Source: Diploscapter coronatus (Eukaryota; Nematoda; Chromadorea; Rhabditida; Rhabditidae). Taken from it: a stretch of DNA of 64,000 bases. Both the position numbers and the translations under genes were made by a program. This document shows positions 32,892-45,500 of the stretch, one piece after another (the stretch's first letter is position 1; each line of letters opens with the position of its first letter). The notes below the pieces were generated by a model. That model made no database searches. It was not told where the DNA came from and worked only from the letters and a program-made list of their open reading frames with translations. The stretch covers positions 21,467,249 through 21,531,248 of the forward strand of contig OZ038423.1 of NCBI GenBank assembly GCA_964036155.1. The letters are read 5' to 3'.

Positions 32892-34145
32892 TGATTGTCT
32901 CTCGAATGCCCTGACAATGAGGACTGCCTATCTGAAATTAAATAATGCAATTTATGAAATCAGAATGATAAAACTAGAAAAAGGAGATTTGTGGAAAGTT
33001 CATCCGGTTTTCCTCTCACAGTAACTATTTCTTCTGAAACTATCGAACTAGGGATGGGTCAGAGTGAATATTTGAAAAAGTTGAAATCGGAAGGAAACTG
33101 AGAGAACGAGAGATTGGTACATTCACTCGACAGAGCTACTTTATTTTGGCTATGACTGGTGAAGTTTAGTGGATGGGGTACGAGGCTACGCTAGAAAGGG
33201 GCCGATAAGGTGATAAGCGATGCAGAATGCAGATAGAGGGATGGAGGTCGACAGGACATCGATCTTTGAAAAACGGTAAAACTCTTGAGAAAAGGGATTT
33301 TAAAATTTTCACGAGAAATTAGCGGATTTTTGAAACACAGAAAATTAATCTGAGCGGCTAAAATCACTCAAATTTCGTGAAAATTTAGGAAATAACTCGA
33401 AACCAAGAGGCAATTTCAATTTTTTTCAAAACTCTTCAGCTCGAGAAAGGTCATGAGACTTGAAAGGGGTCAAGAGAAGTCTTGTAAGCTTGTAAAAGAA
33501 GAGCGAATCTTGGGCGGATACTAGAGATGACTCTTTTTCTCTTTTCCTGATTGCGTTTCTTTAATTTGCCCCTGCACTCTCTCCCCGGTAAAACAGAGAA
33601 CCGAAACGAGAGGGAGTAGAGAGGAAAACGGGGAAAAAGAAGAAAAGATAAGCACTCTTTCCGTGTACAACGACAAACGGGCATTGGAGAGCGAAAAACA
33701 GACAATGGGCAGACACGCAGGGGATCGACGATTCCGACGGTCAATCAAACCCGAACTCGACTGATCGAAACAAACCAAATCAGTTGATATTTTACTGCGC
33801 TGATAGTAAACTTTATCAGCAACACCAAAACCCATGTTTTTGAAATGAAAAAGACTTGCCAATAAAAGCCTGATCCGACAGGACAGATTCGTGACACTGG
33901 ACGGTGCAAAAAATGCAGAACAAATTTAAAAAAATAAATAACGAAAAAAAATCAAGCGAGAAAATCGGAAGAAGCAAATTGGACTGTTTGAAATTGCGTA
34001 AATGGCGAGCGCGCGGACTTTTGAATTTTGTCGAATGGCCGTTGGCATTTCCATTTTGATCGGTTTTTCGTTGATTTTCGTAAAAATGATCACTTTTTAG
34101 GTTTCGAGTGAATTTATCAACTATTTTAGAGATCAACAAAGTGGA
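32892..34145. promoter_or_regulatory. Divergent promoter region between succinyl-CoA ligase and RAP1-like gene
   Basis: The flanking genes point away from each other, so both promoters should be in this 1.25-kb interval. Both genes have leader splice acceptors close to their ATG: minus strand about 32932, plus strand TTTTAG at about 34100 and 34129. No open frame in it looks real. Confidence 0.45.
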
Positions 34146-36887
34146 ATGACAGGCAGGGCCAAGTTCACTCGGGCGGACGACGTCGACATGCTGCGATTCC
34201 TCGCCGAGTAGGTCAAAGTTGTAGAATTAAAAAATAATAAAATCAGAATCAGAAATTTTTGAAGAATTGTAGTAATTCTAAAATCTAAATTTACGCTAAA
34301 TTTTTGTCATATAAACCAGGAAACAGAAGTTCTGAAATAAAGCAGCGCTTGTTTGAATCAGGCTGGATGAAAGTACAAATTTTGAAAAGCCGAATTTCTT
34401 TAACAGATCAAATTGTTTCAAAATTAACTATTTTCTGCAAATTTGAATGATTTCAGTCAGCTGAAGAACGATAATCCGCGAGCGATGAAACCGAAGGGAA
34501 ACGAGTTGTGGGGCGAGTTCATGCAGATCACGAACAACAGGAAACACACAGAAATGTCTATGCAGACCAGGTCAGCAGTCATTTCTAATTTCCCTTCCAA
34601 AATATTATGAGAGCTAATAAATTCCAAGTAATTGAAAATGGAATAAAGCTTAGGATCTTGAAACATAGATTTCAAATATTCTAGTTTAAAAAAACTAACC
34701 CTAATGAAAATACTATAACCAATTTATCTTTTGCTTCCCGTTTTTGTTCGGAGAAAAATCATAAGATAATTGAAAAACACGAAAGACAAGCGTATCTGTG
34801 TGATTTAGAAAGAAAAATTGATTTTATAAATTATATTATTCTATCATTATTGAATTTGCTAGCAATGGTGAAAGTAATTGCAGGATTCGGAATTATATTC
34901 TGCCGAAGTTGGAAACCTACGACGAGCTTGACCCTGAGGAACTTGAACTCATCTACACTAAACTTAACATTCCTGTCACAGAAGCTGCCAAGGAAAGGTA
35001 CCTTTCAAACTTACTTCAAAATGCAAGAAGATATGAATCTAAATCCCCCTTTTACTAGTCAGAAATATCGGTAATTTTCCACAACTTACAACTCCTTTAA
35101 TGCTGATTACATAGACATTGTTTTGTAGAGCTTAAAATGTAGTTCAAATAGAAAATTACTTTTTTCATGCCAAAAATCATTGTTTTAATTTTAAGAATCG
35201 AGCAAATTCATGGCGTGAAAGTTGCCTTGAATTCCAACAAGACTGTTCACCATTTCATCTACAAGGATCCAAGCATGTTATCGTCGAAATTGGGTGACAC
35301 TTTCTCGATCGACGACGGAGATGAAATGGTAAGGATATTTTAGAAATTTAGATTATAGAATTTTTTTATTTATAGAACCACTCTTTTACAAAATTACCAA
35401 GAAAATTCAGCTTCAATTAATAGTTATTTCAATTTTAACTTACTAGTTAATTATGCACAGGACGTTGTGTGGTCTGAATAAAGTAGCCGAATCGGAAGGA
35501 GCTGCGAACATACCTGAACCGAACCGAGATTTACTATTGAGAATCTTTAATCGAACCGAACCACGCAAAGTCCTGATTATGCAATTATCTCTAATATGAC
35601 TGATAAACAATAAGGCTCGGAATAATTGAAGATCTGCAGGCACATGATGCGAATCCTGAAGCTGATATTGATGAAAACTCGGTTTTCTCTTCAGTCAGAG
35701 CCGAACCAAACAGCGAAGAATTCGATAGCGAGTATGACTTCGAAATTCAGCCAGAGGTAAGAATTTGCAAAATTATCAAAATTTTAAGGAAAAATGAAAA
35801 TAGCTTTTGTTGAATTTTCGTATCTTGCTCAGTAAATTTCTTCTCTTACCTTTTACTTTTTCATTGTTTAAAATTATTCTAAAAAATTTTATTATTATCA
35901 TTAACATCATGATTTTAATCCGAGTATAATTTCAATTAAGCAACTTTTAGAGGACCATCAATTCTGTTTCTAACAGGATGAACAGGCAGGAAGACAGTCC
36001 AGATTATGATTGGCAGGAAGCAGACAGACCATGCACTTCCAAGGCCAAGGTGATCAACTGAATTCTTACAAATCTGTGATATGAACATGCGCATAATTCT
36101 TTATTAAAAGCTATATAATTGTAAGAAATGCGAAGTCAGACAAGGCCTAAGTAATTTGTCTTGTTGGATTGAATAGTTTGCTGTGATTAATGAAATGAAA
36201 AAAACTGATTTTCGAATAGCTTTCTAAAAATGTTACAATATTTGATTTTCTTCAGAATTTTGCGAGTACCTCTCCTATGAAAGAAGTCAAGCAAGAAGTT
36301 GGCTCTAACGAAGAAATCTCCATACAGCGTACTAATTTGCGCAGCTCAGGAAAGGTAATTCACACCTCTTTATTTTATAAACACTGGATGATTGTCAATG
36401 AGGATTTCATGTGAAAATTTACACTTTTTGCTTTATCGACGAACTTATAGAATTATATTTCCAAACCTTGTTATTGAAAAATTCGAGTTATATTTGATAA
36501 TTCTTTCGTTCTTGGAACTTACAAATTATTTTTTTTCTCGAAAATTCAGTTTTCCATTACTCTTTCTTGACAAACTATCTAAATATTTCATGACCATTGT
36601 TTTTGATACTGCACAATGGGTATTTCTTTCAGCAACACTCACAAAATGCTACTTCGTCGAGGGAAATGTGGGAAGTGAAGGTAGAGCCGATGGAATTCGA
36701 TGACGAAGTGCAAATTGTGAAGGAGAAAGTGAAGAAGGAAAGGAAGATGAGGGACAGGAATGGAGAGGCAGCGAGGAGGCCGCCGAATTACCTGCAACAG
36801 AAGGAATTGGTAGAGGACCTGAAGCGAGGATACAGGCCCATCGACGACTCTGAAGCCGACAAAATCAACTCCATCTTCGAATTGTGA
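34146..36887 (+). CDS. RAP1 (TERF2IP)-like telomere protein with Myb domain
   Basis: Eight exons join in frame to 330 residues: 34146-34207, 34457-34570, 34884-34997, 35196-35328, 35640-35756, 35951-36049, 36256-36354, 36633-36887. Residues 1-75 fit the RAP1-type Myb domain: RAKFTRADDVDMLRFLAE, then PKGNELWGEF and TEMSMQTRIRNYIL, parallel to human RAP1 (FTDADDVAIL, GNALWKAME, SWQSLKDRYLKHL). A second helical block follows (residues 76-140), then a long acidic, Ser-rich region with Lys-Glu clusters, and a short C-terminal helix ending SEADKINSIFEL. RAP1 proteins bind telomere-bound factors or DNA and protect chromosome ends; in nematodes a homologue represses telomere length. The C-terminal part does not visibly match the canonical RCT domain, so function is inferred only from the Myb region. 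Another Myb/SANT protein remains possible. Confidence 0.75.
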
Positions 36888-38618
36888 ATGATCGTTTCGG
36901 TTTAAAAGAAATCATGACGGGTATTAAACATTTCTAAACAGGTAGTGTTCAGTCTTCCTCAAAATTTTCGGGAAAACGCTCATAACCTAAAAGTCAAAGT
37001 ATCCTACGTATTTATTCTCTTGTGTGCTTTTTCTTCTACTTCTACCTCGTAAATTACAATCATGCTCCTATTTTTAAAAATTCTAGCAACAGAAATACAC
37101 TTCCATACTTCCATTTTACTTCAATGAGTTTGAATTTCATGCGGTTTAATGTGGCTTTATCACATTTTTGGTAATTCATTTTGTCGTTATCCTTCACATA
37201 TTCTGAAAATGGGCTGATCGCACCAACTTTTTCATCGGCCTTAAATTTGTTAGTATTGACCTTTCGATCTCTTCTCTGGTCAGAAAGTTTGCTCAATTTG
37301 TCTGATCCAGCGATTTTTTCTTATCATTCTGCTTTATTCTATTGTAGTTCTTGACCCCTGATAAAGGGTCAAGCCTCCTTTTTCTACCGTATCCAAAATC
37401 TGTTCTTTCTTATGAACGGGTAGAACACGCCTGCTCTGTTATTTTTGTCTCATTCTGCAAGATGAAATTAATTCTTCAAGTGATTCGACTAAGACTCAAG
37501 TCAACTTGGTGTGGACGAAAATAGTGCAAATTCCCTAGCACCCTGAGGAAGTATTAGCAGATCAACTGTTTCCGTATCTGCATAATAGGTGTTGTTGATT
37601 AACAGAAAATCGAGGTTCGAAAATTGCCTTGCTCATCGCGTTTCTTTCTGGCGTGATTAACTAATTTAAAAAAAAAAAACATCTCATTTTATTGCCTGAT
37701 ACTCTATGGACTAAATGCTGTCCAATAAAAAGAATCATTCAATTTGGTCCGCAAATAAGAAAGGTACGAATTTTTTCTGACATGGGGTATGTAAACACTT
37801 GAAATTAGCATAACTTCGTCCACTTGCATTTCTATGAAAAAATGGATAGCACCATGAGAATCAGCGTGAAAAACTGAACATATGTGAAAATCAACCAAAT
37901 CGACGGACCCCTGGAAACAATCCCTTTGCTAAGACTTTGGTTTTTCCTGATATCCACTCTTAAAAAGAATTTTAGAGGGGTATTCATGAGAGATGCTCTT
38001 TCAGACAAAATCAATGATAAATTACAGAATAAATTTTATTCTTATAAAACACAGATAAATTCAATATAACTCGTAATTAAGAACTGTGAGAGAAAAACCT
38101 TTAGAAATCCTTTAAACTTTAATTTGAAGAAGTTCCCAGGGTAAAAAAACTTCACAATTCTCAAACTAAATTCATTTACAATAATTAAAAGATAATATGA
38201 TAGGATTGAGAGAAATATAATCAAACGGAGATAATTAGTATTTCAAATTTTATCAACAACGAGGGATAGACGTCTTCTACATTCTTGTATGTACTGATAT
38301 TTCTAAATTCATCATTTAAATTTTGTATAAAATTCGTGAATATAAGGGTAAGCAGTTTCCTCTTTGCATTCTACCTTATGATAACTCTTTCCAGCGGGGA
38401 GAAAAGGAATAGTCGTAAGATAGTGGCAAAAGGGGAGGTGTGCATTGCACAGCGAGATACTCAACTGCCTACTCGTATGAAACAAATAATATCTCTGATA
38501 AGGTAAAAAAAGTCTTACAACAGTTGGCGGAAAACTGACAGCCTGAGCCTGAAATTGATAAACTATATAAGAAAAAATAAGATCTAAAAGCATAATTTTC
38601 CGTAAGTTTGTCAGTATA
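36888..38618. other. Non-coding, repeat fragments
   Basis: Downstream of the RAP1-like gene I see no coding exon. The stretch 37720-37985 is a diverged copy of the dispersed repeat also found at about 39060-39320 and 42290-42545; it shares the phrase ATGAGAATCAGCGTGAAAAA and the end CACTCTTAA. The first exon of the C6-domain gene may lie in this region or further left, but was not recognised. Confidence 0.5.
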
Positions 38619-39323
38619 TTAAGAGTGAATATCAGAATTATTCAAAGTGGTGCAGAACAGGGGTCCGTTGATTTGGCTGATTTTCATATATATTGTTCAG
38701 TTTTTCACACTGATTCTCGTGGTGCTATTCGTTTTTCATTAAAAAAAATGATCGTATGCAGGATTACCGTAGCTTAAAGTTCCGACAGACCCGATTTCGG
38801 AAAAAATTCATAACTTTATTTCTGGACCAAATTGAATGATTCTTTTTTATTTTGTAGATCCTCAGCGAAACTTGTGCCTATCCGGGCGGATCCGGGCGGG
38901 TCGGCAATTCACAGAATTGCCGACCCGCCTGGATAGGCACAAGTTTCGCTGAGATCGATGGGGTCAAAATCGCGAAAAACTACCGCCGGTCATGGTCATT
39001 TTTTCGGAAATTAAATTTTTGGCGGGAAGTTGTTGATCGTAGCAAGTGATCGTAGTTACATTATTTGTAGAGTTTTTCATGGGCTATTCAATGCTGAAAA
39101 TCGTGTTCGATTCGGCTCAGAAATAAGGAAGTTATGAATTTTTTACCGAGGTCGGATTTCTCGAAACTTCAAGCTACCGTAATCCTGTATACAATTATTT
39201 TAACGAAAAACAAACCACGCCATGAGAATCAGCGTGAAAAACTGCATATATAGTGTGAAAATCAGCCAAATCGATGGACCCCTGTTTATACCGATTTTGG
39301 TCTTTACTGATATTCACTCTTAA
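38619..39323. mobile_element. TTAA-flanked palindromic MITE, 697 bp
   Basis: The element 38623-39319 is bounded on both sides by TTAA (38619-38622, 39320-39323). It begins GAGTGAATATCAG and ends CTGATATTCACTC. The arms stay complementary for at least 200 bases (GGGGTCCGTTGATTTGGCTG on the left mirrors the right). The centre is a near-perfect GC-rich hairpin. No open frame encodes a transposase. TTAA duplication is typical of piggyBac-type elements, so this is probably a non-autonomous relative, although the termini lack the usual CCC start. Confidence 0.78.
38861..38953. repeat. GC-rich hairpin at the centre of the MITE
   Basis: CTCAGCGAAACTTGTGCC at the left is the exact reverse complement of the right end (GGCACAAGTTTCGCTGAG), and GTCGGCAATTC pairs with GAATTGCCGAC around a three-base loop. 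The left arm has an extra tandem copy of a 10-base unit (ATCCGGGCGG), so arms are about 50 and 40 bases. Unlike its surroundings it is GC-rich. Confidence 0.85.
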
Positions 39324-42300
39324 AAATGCAAACTGGTCGAAGACTTTTATTTGTTACTGTACACAAATCAAATTGTACCTTGATGCACAGAATATCTCTA
39401 ACAATAAAATACTTGTACATTTAGTGGAAAGACCCTGGTATTACGATTCCTACGACCGCTATGACCACTATGACCACTACGACTGCGCCATCATCTTACA
39501 CAGCACCAAGTTGGCAAATTACCTATTCTGACTATAAAAACGGGGATGGCGACGTTTCCGAACTGGACGTTTCAGAACTCCCCATTTCAGAGCTTTTAAC
39601 TTTAAAAATGAGTACCTGACAAATGGAAACTTCACAACTCACTCAAAATATGAAATCCCGTTCTGAAATAACCTATTCTGAAAACGTTCAGCTCTGAAAA
39701 TGAGCAGTCCTGAAACGTCCAGTTCGAAAATGGCAGGGTTCGGAAACGTCGCCGTCCCCTAAAATTCGAATAAGAATTCACTAAAAATAGCCAGAAATGA
39801 TCAATTTTTGAAAATTTTCTTAGGTATCAAAAATTAGCTTTTCAAAAAAACACAGGTGGTTTTTATGGGTATGAGTAATTGGTTTTGACTCAAGGGTTAT
39901 ACCAAACAAAACCATTACGTAAGGAGAGTACCATGCAAAAAACCGTACTCAATTTGGATCAAAGATAAAAAAAAGGCTATTCAAAAAGTAAATTGGGAAG
40001 ATAAACTTGAAACGCCCTATATATATATATATATATAAAATAAAAATTAAATCAATTTTTTATCAAAAATAATATTGAATATTTAGGACCGTGCTCAACT
40101 TGTAGCTCGACTCCTCCATCAGCAGCGATCGGAGTAATAATTCATTTATTTAACAATACGCATAGCGCTATAAAATTTTTCGATCTCATAATTTAGGAAG
40201 AGCATTGCGGTCACACAACAACTGCGCACTCGTTTTCGAACCCAGCTACTGACGATGAATGCAGGTATTCTTGTGATTCTATATTCACCATCACATGCGA
40301 CTCCTCTTTTCAAAGTCGATGAAAAAAGAAAAGCATAAATGACAATGCAAAATTAGTCAAATTACGTTTTTTCTATTCATCAATTCGATAAAGTAACAGA
40401 AAAATGCGAAAGAGTCAGATAAAATCGATAGAGCAAGAGTGAAATCGGTTAGAGAATCGATGCAGCCAATTAGGCAATGCGTCTTTTTTAACCAGAGACG
40501 CCAAGCTCTGTCCCCTTACAAAAATGCGTTTTTGGTAGAAGCGTGGTAGTTTGAAGCAGGAAATTTAGAAAGGAAGTACCATTCAAACCCCAAATGTCTC
40601 AAATAGCACCATCTAGTTCGACGATAAACCTGATGAAATGACTTATGCAAAAAGTTAGGTTAAAATATCCGCACCCAATCAATATTTCATTGGTGAAAAT
40701 GTTCCATTTGGGATGAGGGATTTTTCTAAGCTTATTTTTTCTTCGCAAGTCTTATTGACAGCCCTTATTATCATCATCTGTTTGTGCAAGACATTTATCT
40801 CGAAATGCTATTTGGCATATCTACTTTGGGACCCTACTTTCTAACGCCTGCGCAACCGCGCTTGCATAAGGCTCGATTTACAGAGTGGGTAGACACCTCC
40901 TACTGTATTTACTCATTCTTTGGAAGTGGAAGCGCATGTGGCCATTAAATTAAACATTTAAACTATTTATTGTAGAATTCAAATGACATGTACGGAGCCT
41001 GGTTCAACTATCTCAGTATATGTTGGAACTGTGCTTCTCAACGGTTGCTTCGATACACCAAGTGGTGCTGTGTTTACTTGTAATAATGGAGCGTGGATAT
41101 GGACTCAAGGAAAATTAATTCATCGAATTGTGGAAGTTAATTGCATCAATCTAAACGGTTAGTTGTTTCAATTCAAATCAGACTTAGAGAGCGCTTTCGT
41201 CAGACGAAGAAAATATTATACAGGAGTAGATCACAAAAACGAAATTATATTTATTAGCCATTCTATGGAAATCTGTAGAATGGCTTGGCACAGCCCCAAA
41301 ACTATTTCCCTGAAAATGGTTCCAAACAATGTAATCGAGGTCTCCGAGCTCGAGTGTGCGTTGTTTACGTTGCAGTAAATCGCGTTGGAAAAAAAATCAA
41401 AAATCATTAAAACGGGTAAAACCGGCCAACACCTATATCAGTCGATTCAGCTCGATGAGATAAACAACTTTTGTTCTGAAATCTTCCGATCCAATGCTTA
41501 CATAAAAAGTTATAGGCCGAAAAGTGCCAAAATTGTCAAAATTGGCCAAAGCAACGACATTTTCGATCAGCACGCTCGTAAAACGCAAAAGATACCGCTA
41601 ATTTTTGCAGATTATTTTACCCGAGTATTCAGGGAAGAAAATGGTATATGACACATGGCGTAAAAGTGAGTGCTGTCAGAGAAATTTTTTTTTCGAAACG
41701 CGGTCAAATGTCACTTTGAATAAAAATTTTCAAAAATTCATATCTCCCTGTGTGTGCATATTCTAGAGTAAGTTCTGTAACAAAAGTTGTTCACCATGTC
41801 ATTCTACACAACATACTGGAAGGACGAATTTTTCCAACATCATTTACGCGTAAAGGCAGTACGGATCGAAAAGTCCGCAATCAAGACGCGAAAAGTGCGC
41901 ATTTCTGCAGAAATTGATATTCAAAAAATTTTTATTTTATTGCCTGATAATCTAGAGACTAAATTCTGTCGAATAAAAAAAGAATCATTTAATTTTGTTC
42001 AGAAATAAGAAAGTTATGAATTTTTGAAATTTTCCTTCTATGAAAATCACCCTAGTTTTACGCGTTCGGACGCATTTTTCGTTGCTTGGACCATTCTATT
42101 TTGTCGTAAAATGTATACCATTTGATAGAAAATTTAATTCTCTACAAAATAAGTCAATTTCCAGCTTGAGGTCAAAACTCTAATTTGGGTAAAAAATCGA
42201 AAAACTGCGACCAAGTAAGGGCCACATTTTTGAATTTTTAAATTTTGGCGGGAAATGATTGATGGTAGTAGGTGGTCGTAGTTACATTATTTGTAGAGTT

Positions 42301-42545
42301 TTTCATGGGCTATTCAATGCTGAAAACCCTGTTTTATTTGGTCCACAAATAAGAAAGTTATGATTTTTTCCGAGGTCGGGTCTGTCAAAACTTTAGGCTA
42401 TCGTAATCCGCTACAGTAATCGATTTTCGAAAAACTGACCACACCATGATGATCAGCGTGAAAAGCTGAACAAAATATGTGAAAATTAGCCCGATTCGCG
42501 GACCCCCGTTTGTATAGACTTTGGTCCTTACTGACATTCACTCTT
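39060..42545. repeat. Dispersed repeat family copies
   Basis: The phrase TTTTTCATGGGCTATTCAAT starts similar blocks at about 39060-39320 and 42290-42545 in direct orientation, each ending at CACTCTTAA; a shorter copy is at 37720-37985. A second block (about 41240-42010, containing GAATGGCTTGGCACAGCCC) recurs at 47790-47990, and its later part recurs inverted at 48340-48540. A third (39790-40020) recurs at 48890-49130. Divergence is roughly 15-25% by eye, so these are older than the transposon arms nearby. They look like pieces of one or more non-autonomous elements. Confidence 0.7.
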
Positions 42546-45500
42546 AAGAAGAAAATTAATATTAATATTTCAAAATATTCATTGTAAACCTATCGTTATT
42601 GATAAAATTTGAAATACTACATATTATCTCCGTCTGATTATTTTGCACTCAAAAAAGAGGGTGAAGAAAATGCCTACTGTTCCTTGAATCGTTTCGTCCA
42701 ATGTTCTAGTTTTAACGATACATTGCGTAGTCGCATATCTTGGCAATTACGAAAAACCACCACCTCACCACGTCTTTTTATTACGAAAAACCACCACGTT
42801 TCTTTTTTTCTTATATTTCACCGGTTTACTTCACTATTTTGCATTTTTTCCTACGATAACTACTAAAACTAGCAAACTTTTCAAACTTTCGCATTTTTAA
42901 CGTTCGGGGATCAATTATAGCCGAATTTTAGGAGCTTTCAGAATCAGAATCGGACTTCGCACGACCCTGATAGATTATATATGGACTGCATACAATTTTT
43001 TTTTCCTAGCATTCTTCCCTATGTGGAGGGGTCTGCTACATGGGTCCTATCCTTCCACCTCTTCCTATCTCTCGCGTCTCTCTCCCGTAGTCCCGCCTCT
43101 GTCATGTCTTTCTTCACGGTGTCGATGAACCGTGTCTTCGGTCTTCCGCGGGGTCGGGTACCATCCAACTCCAGATTCCATGCTGTCCTTGCAACTTGGC
43201 TCGGGTCTTGTCGCAGCACGTGACCATACCATCTGAGGCGGTACTCTCGCATCTTGTCACCTATTGGTGCGATCCCAAGTTTCTTCCTTATGTCTGTGTT
43301 GGGGATCCTGTCGAGTCTTGTGACGCCCAGCGACCATCGTGCCATCTTCATTTCTGCCACGCTCATCTTCTGTTCGACTTTCTTGGTTACTGGCCATGTC
43401 TGCGATCCGTAGAGAGCCACGGGCCGTACCACTGTTCTGTAGATTCTCGACTTGAGCTTGGTTGGCATCTTCCTGTCACAGAGCACTCCACTGCACTGTC
43501 TCCACTTGAGCCATGCCGCGTCTATTCGGCCCTTGACGGCACTCAGTGACTCTCCGTCAGCTGAGATTCTGTCGCCCAGATACTTGAAGTCATTGGCTCT
43601 GGGGAGTTTCGTGCCATCGAGTTCGATGTCGCCTGGTGTCCTCGGTTCGAGTTCGAGGTACTCGGTATTGCTGGTATTCATTCTCAGTCCATGTTGCTCA
43701 AGTCTTTCTTTCAACTTCTTCAGGTCTTTCTTGAGTTCATCTCTGGTTGATCTTGCGAGCACGATGTCATCTGCGTAGAGCAGTGTCCATGGGTGTTCGC
43801 CTTGGATGTCTCGGGTGATTCGATCCAAGCACAGGATGAACAGCAGAGGAGATATGGCGCTGCCTTGATGCACACCGACTGTGACTTCGAATGGCCTTGT
43901 AGTGCCGGCCACGCTTCGGACTTGACTTCGACTGTCGGTGTACAGCATCTTCACCCACTTGATATACTCCTCTGGGACTCCAGCATCTCTGAGACTGTAC
44001 CATATCAGGTCGTGTGGTACTCGATCGAATGCCTTCTCTAGGTCGACGAAGGCTATGTGCAACGGCAGCTTCTTCTCTCGATGCTTCTCTGCGAGTACTC
44101 TCAGTGCGAAGATGGCGTCTGTTGTTCCGCAGCCAGGTCTGAAGCCTGTCTGGTTGGGTGTTATCTCGACGCATTCCCGTATTCTCGCATCTAGTACTCG
44201 CTCGAAGATCTTCAGAGTGTGTGAGAGGAGTCTGATTGGCCGGTAGTTGTTGCATGTTAGAGTGTCACCTTTGCCCTTCCAGATAGGTACCGTTGTGGAC
44301 TTCTTCCACTCAGCAGGGATTTCGTTGTCTTCGACTATCTTGTTGTAGAGCTTGGTTAGGAACCGTACTCCTTTGTCACCTGCTAGCTTCCACACTTCTG
44401 CCGGTATATCATCTGGGCCAGTGCACTTGCCGATCTTCATCTTGCTTACGGCCATTCTGACTTCCATTTCAGTGATCACAGGCACAGGTCTGACGTTGGG
44501 TGTTCCTCGAGGAATCTGTGGGTGGGGGAATTCAGCTGTGGATATCTCTTTGTAGTGCTCCCTCCATCTGTCCATGATATCTTTGTCCTCGTACAACACC
44601 CTTCCATCTGCTGCCTTCACTATTCTCACATTGCCGATGTCCCTTGTCTTCGCGTGTCTGGCCTTTGCAATTCGGTAGATCTCGCTTTCACCCTCTCTTG
44701 TTTCCAGTCTGCGGTAGAGGTCTTCGAAGTGTTCTTGTTTGGCTTTCGCGATCTGTATCTTGGCCTCTTTCTTCCGCAGGTTGTAGACGTCTTTGTCCTG
44801 CTGGGTGCGAGTCTGTCTCCACTGTTTGAAGGCTTCTTTCTTGCTCTTGATAGCTGCTTCGACTTCGTTTGTCCACCACCAGGTCTCTTTCTTGATGCGA
44901 CTTGTGCCTGGTTTCGTCATCCCGAGTCTTTCACTTGCCACTTTCCGAACTGCATCTGCACACTGTTGCCAGTTGTCAGCAGCTGAGACCATTTGGTTGA
45001 TTTCAGGGATTGCCTTGACGATGTCTTTGCAGGTTTGCTCTGAAGACTGCTCTCGTGTCTTCCACCATTTGATTCTAGCGTCACCCGTTATTCGTATCTT
45101 TGTAGTTGCCTTCTTTGTGAACCTGAAGTCTGCGACCACGGGTCTGTGCTGGGGAGCTATTATCTCATTTGGGAGTACTTTGCAGTCCATCACGTATTTG
45201 AGGGAGCTTTGGTGGACCAGGACGAAGTCGATCTGGGATTTGTGCCTTCCAGACTCGTAGGTGACTGTCTGCGACTCCCGTTTGTGGAAGAACGTGTTCA
45301 GTACCACGAGATCCAGTGAGCCCGCGAATTCCAGCAGCTTTTCTCCGTCTTCATTTCGATTTCCGAAGCCATGGCGTCCCATCGTTCGTTTGTGTCCTAT
45401 GCGATCCCGACCAATGTGAGCGTTGAAGTCGCCTCCAACGATGATCTTGTCTTCCGGAGGAGCCGATCGGACGAGATCACCCAATTTCTCGAGGAACTCT

